Assembly (NCBI GenBank): GCA_964291275.2
Contig: OZ219799.1
Location: 620,001 to 684,000, forward strand
DNA length: 64,000 nucleotides
From: Bin80 sp964291275
Lineage (GTDB): Bacteria; Bacteroidota; Rhodothermia; Rhodothermales; Bin80
Reading direction: 5' to 3'
Numbering within the stretch: position 1 is the first letter of the stretch; the number at the start of each line of letters is the position of its first letter. Below the pieces are notes generated by a model. It saw only the letters and a program-made list of their open reading frames with translations, was not told the origin of the DNA and made no database searches. Made by a program: the position numbers and the translations under genes. Below are positions 62,014-64,000 of this stretch, piece by piece.

Positions 62014-64000
62014 ATGGCGTTGCGATCGTTGATGCTGATAATTTTGTTTTTTGTAGCCACATGGCCAGTATTTCTGCAGGCTCAGGATGTGGATACACTG
62101 GACACTGTTGCCATGGACGAAGTCGTTGTTACGGCAGATCGGTCCGAGTCCATGCGTTCGCAGTCCACCGGGGCAGTGAGTGTACTAAAAAGTGCCACGC
62201 TCGAAAAATTGGCCGGTATCCGGGGCTTGGCTGGTGCACTGCAGCAAGTGCCTGGGTTCGCTATGCTCCATCTGGATGGCATAGGGTATGACGCACAGCC
62301 TATTGTGCGGGGATTTTATGGAGGCGGCGAAGCAGAATATGTTCTGCTGATGGTGGATGGGCAACCAGTAAATGCATTGGAAACAGGATTGGTAAATTGG
62401 GACCAAGTCCCCTTGGCAGCTATCGAGTCCGTGGAAATCCTTCGTGGTGGTGCTTCATCGCTGTATGGTGATGCTGCGATTGGGGGCGTCATTAATATCG
62501 TGACAGACGCTGAAGCCTCTCCACGCTATGAAGCATCTGTTGCGGGTGGTTCGTTTGGTACGTTCAAAGGAAGCGGATCCGTTCGAACATCGCTTGGTGT
62601 CAGAAAGCTTTCTTCCTATGGCAATTTTGAAACGATACGCGGATATCGGGAGCATGCCAATCGTACCAAAGGAGGCTTGGGTGTAACTTTGGACATATTT
62701 CGCTCGAACCGGGCCAACATTACGTTTTCCGGGTCTATGCATATGAGGAGTTATGATGTTCCAGGTCCGCTAACAAGCGAGCAGATAGCCAACGATCGTG
62801 TGCAGCAATCGCCGTTTTTTCAACTTGACGATACTGACGAGCGCGTCCAGCGATTAGCGCTGCAGAGCAGGATGTATTTTGGTGAGCAATCAGAATTGCG
62901 CGCTTCTCTGGTTGGTAACAGGCGTAGCTTGAAAGGTACACGTACCCTGCCCCTGAGTGCAGAATTCGCAGATGCGAAGTGGCGGGATTTTGGAACGTCG
63001 AGATTGTTTTTTAGTGCGCAATGGATAGCACCATCATTGCTCGTGAAAGACCGTCTGACGCTCGGAGCAGACTTCCACAGTGGGAGACTGGACGTAGAAT
63101 GGCGTAACGTTGTTACAGGGACTGCTGAAGTTTTTCAGGGTCACGATGGCACAATTGGTGATTTATCAAGCGCGGGTAGTGGTACTCGTCGTGCACTGGC
63201 TGCGTACATGCAGTATGACATTGAGCCCCTCCGGCGATTGCGCGCTTCAGCGGGCATTCGTTACGATCGCATCAGTGATGCATATTCGCCGGAACAGAGC
63301 ACCGATCAGGACGCCGTTCATACTGCATTGAGTCCCAAGGTCGGGCTGAACATTCGCTACGCGGCAAGTACTCGGCATGTAGGTAATTGGTATGCCAATG
63401 TGGCGCGCTCATTCAAAACGGCCACCTTGGATCAGCTCTTCGGCCAGAGACTGATCCCTTTACCTTTTCCGCCATATGCTACATCCATATCGAACCACGA
63501 GCTGAAGCCCCAGCGTGGCATCAGTTTTGAAACCGGGCTATACCACCGTTCAGTGCTCGTACCGGGAAGTTTGAGTGGAGAACTCACATTGAGTGTGTAC
63601 CAGATGGACATGAAGGATGAACTAGATTTTCAGTTCGAGACGTTCCAGTATGCAAATATTGCCAGTAGCCGACACAGAGGATTAGAAACGGGTTTATCCC
63701 TGGAAGCGGAAGACATAGCGTCATTGAGGTTCAATTATACCCTCCAGAATGTGACCTATCGTACAGGAGATAACGAGGGAAATTTTGTCAAGGCTATCCC
63801 GAGAGATTATATCTCGGCTGCGGTGAGTCTGCCTATCCTGAATAGGATTCAGGCTATGGCTGCCTTACGTAGTGCCCGACGCATCTGGTTGGATGATGCC
63901 AACACAGTTGAATTGGAGAATTTCTCCTCGATAGATTTCAAGTTCACCTATGCAGTAGGTTGGCTCGTGATCGAGTTTGAGACATTCAACCTCTTAAATA
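62014..64000 (+). CDS. TonB-dependent receptor (5' part, runs off the window)
   Basis: At least 662 codons, open to the end of the window. The ATG at 62014 gives a Sec signal (M-A-L-R-S-L-M-L-I-I-L-F-F-V-A) ending near Q-A-Q and has a good Shine-Dalgarno; an in-frame ATG at 61972 would add 14 residues. The TonB box-like D-E-V-V-V-T-A precedes a plug domain with V-L-L-M-V-D-G-Q-P-V-N and I-L-R-G-G-A-S-S-L-Y-G-D-A-A-I-G-G-V-I-N-I-V, then a beta-barrel (L-S-P-K-V-G-L-N-I-R-Y, N-V-A-R-S-F-K-T-A-T). It lacks the carboxypeptidase-regulatory N-domain of the SusC-like pseudogene, so it is more like a siderophore/vitamin receptor. Substrate unknown. Confidence 0.92.
   Translation, partial: MALRSLMLIILFFVATWPVFLQAQDVDTLDTVAMDEVVVTADRSESMRSQSTGAVSVLKSATLEKLAGIRGLAGALQQVPGFAMLHLDGIGYDAQPIVRGFYGGGEAEYVLLMVDGQPVNALETGLVNWDQVPLAAIESVEILRGGASSLYGDAAIGGVINIVTDAEASPRYEASVAGGSFGTFKGSGSVRTSLGVRKLSSYGNFETIRGYREHANRTKGGLGVTLDIFRSNRANITFSGSMHMRSYDVPGPLTSEQIANDRVQQSPFFQLDDTDERVQRLALQSRMYFGEQSELRASLVGNRRSLKGTRTLPLSAEFADAKWRDFGTSRLFFSAQWIAPSLLVKDRLTLGADFHSGRLDVEWRNVVTGTAEVFQGHDGTIGDLSSAGSGTRRALAAYMQYDIEPLRRLRASAGIRYDRISDAYSPEQSTDQDAVHTALSPKVGLNIRYAASTRHVGNWYANVARSFKTATLDQLFGQRLIPLPFPPYATSISNHELKPQRGISFETGLYHRSVLVPGSLSGELTLSVYQMDMKDELDFQFETFQYANIASSRHRGLETGLSLEAEDIASLRFNYTLQNVTYRTGDNEGNFVKAIPRDYISAAVSLPILNRIQAMAALRSARRIWLDDANTVELENFSSIDFKFTYAVGWLVIEFETFNLLN

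Overview
The window (64 kb, roughly 50-53% G+C by eye) reads as a chromosome segment of a marine-type heterotroph of the Bacteroidota/Rhodothermota group. Pointers are a gldA/gldF/gldG-like ABC cassette with a DUF4340 partner, TonB-dependent receptors (one with a SusC-like carboxypeptidase-regulatory N-terminus), a 6-bladed beta-propeller lipoprotein, sulfatases, a GH88-type hydrolase and many lipoproteins. Planctomycete-type cytochrome (PSCyt1-DUF1549-DUF1553) and DUF1501 proteins also occur in such genomes. The lineage is an inference from gene content only.

Layout. 0-10 kb: a PSD1-type cytochrome/DUF1501 pair, then an apparent operon of SDR dehydrogenase, periplasmic sugar-binding lipoprotein, two-domain ABC ATPase, permease and TIM-barrel isomerase/epimerase, probably uptake and oxidation of an unusual sugar or polyol. 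10-15.6 kb: a decayed accessory island holding a chimeric ORF (N-terminal fragment of TnpB fused in frame to the C-terminal part of HsdM, then a frameshift), an AlbA_2/HATPase protein translationally coupled to the hsdM remnant, a 3' relic of gpmI, an orphan 308-aa protein and coding-like debris. 15.6-20.3 kb (minus strand): a tightly packed operon of FAD-linked oxidase, Fe-S protein, UPF0261/Tm-1-like protein and creatininase, which looks like a catabolic module of unknown substrate. 20.4-35.9 kb: two ThuA proteins, a beta-propeller lipoprotein followed by a frameshifted SusC-like receptor, a sulfatase, an S9 peptidase, a RecB-RNaseH-SF1 helicase protein, a sorbosone-type dehydrogenase, a PLP decarboxylase and a KDPG aldolase.

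35.97-40.3 kb: one long gene encoding a SAM methyltransferase, a helical middle region and a C-terminal HNH nuclease domain. It carries one in-frame TGA and an IS21-family element (istA/istB). The 6-bp target duplication CATCAT is intact, and removing the element restores the reading frame exactly. This broken methyltransferase-HNH fusion is the most interesting locus here, followed by the TnpB-HsdM chimera.

40.4-64 kb: mostly core functions. These are a ROK kinase, HtpG, the Gld-type ABC exporter set, two small conserved proteins (YjzC-like and a Cys-rich one), isocitrate dehydrogenase, a polyprenol-phosphate mannosyltransferase, the pyruvate dehydrogenase E1alpha/E1beta/E2 operon, a metallophosphoesterase overlapping a GH88 hydrolase, a sulfatase, a class II aldolase whose 3' end overlaps an antisense tRNA-Pro(CGG), an HsdR_N-like small protein, a CysQ-type phosphatase, a zinc alcohol dehydrogenase, and the 5' part of a TonB-dependent receptor that runs off the window.
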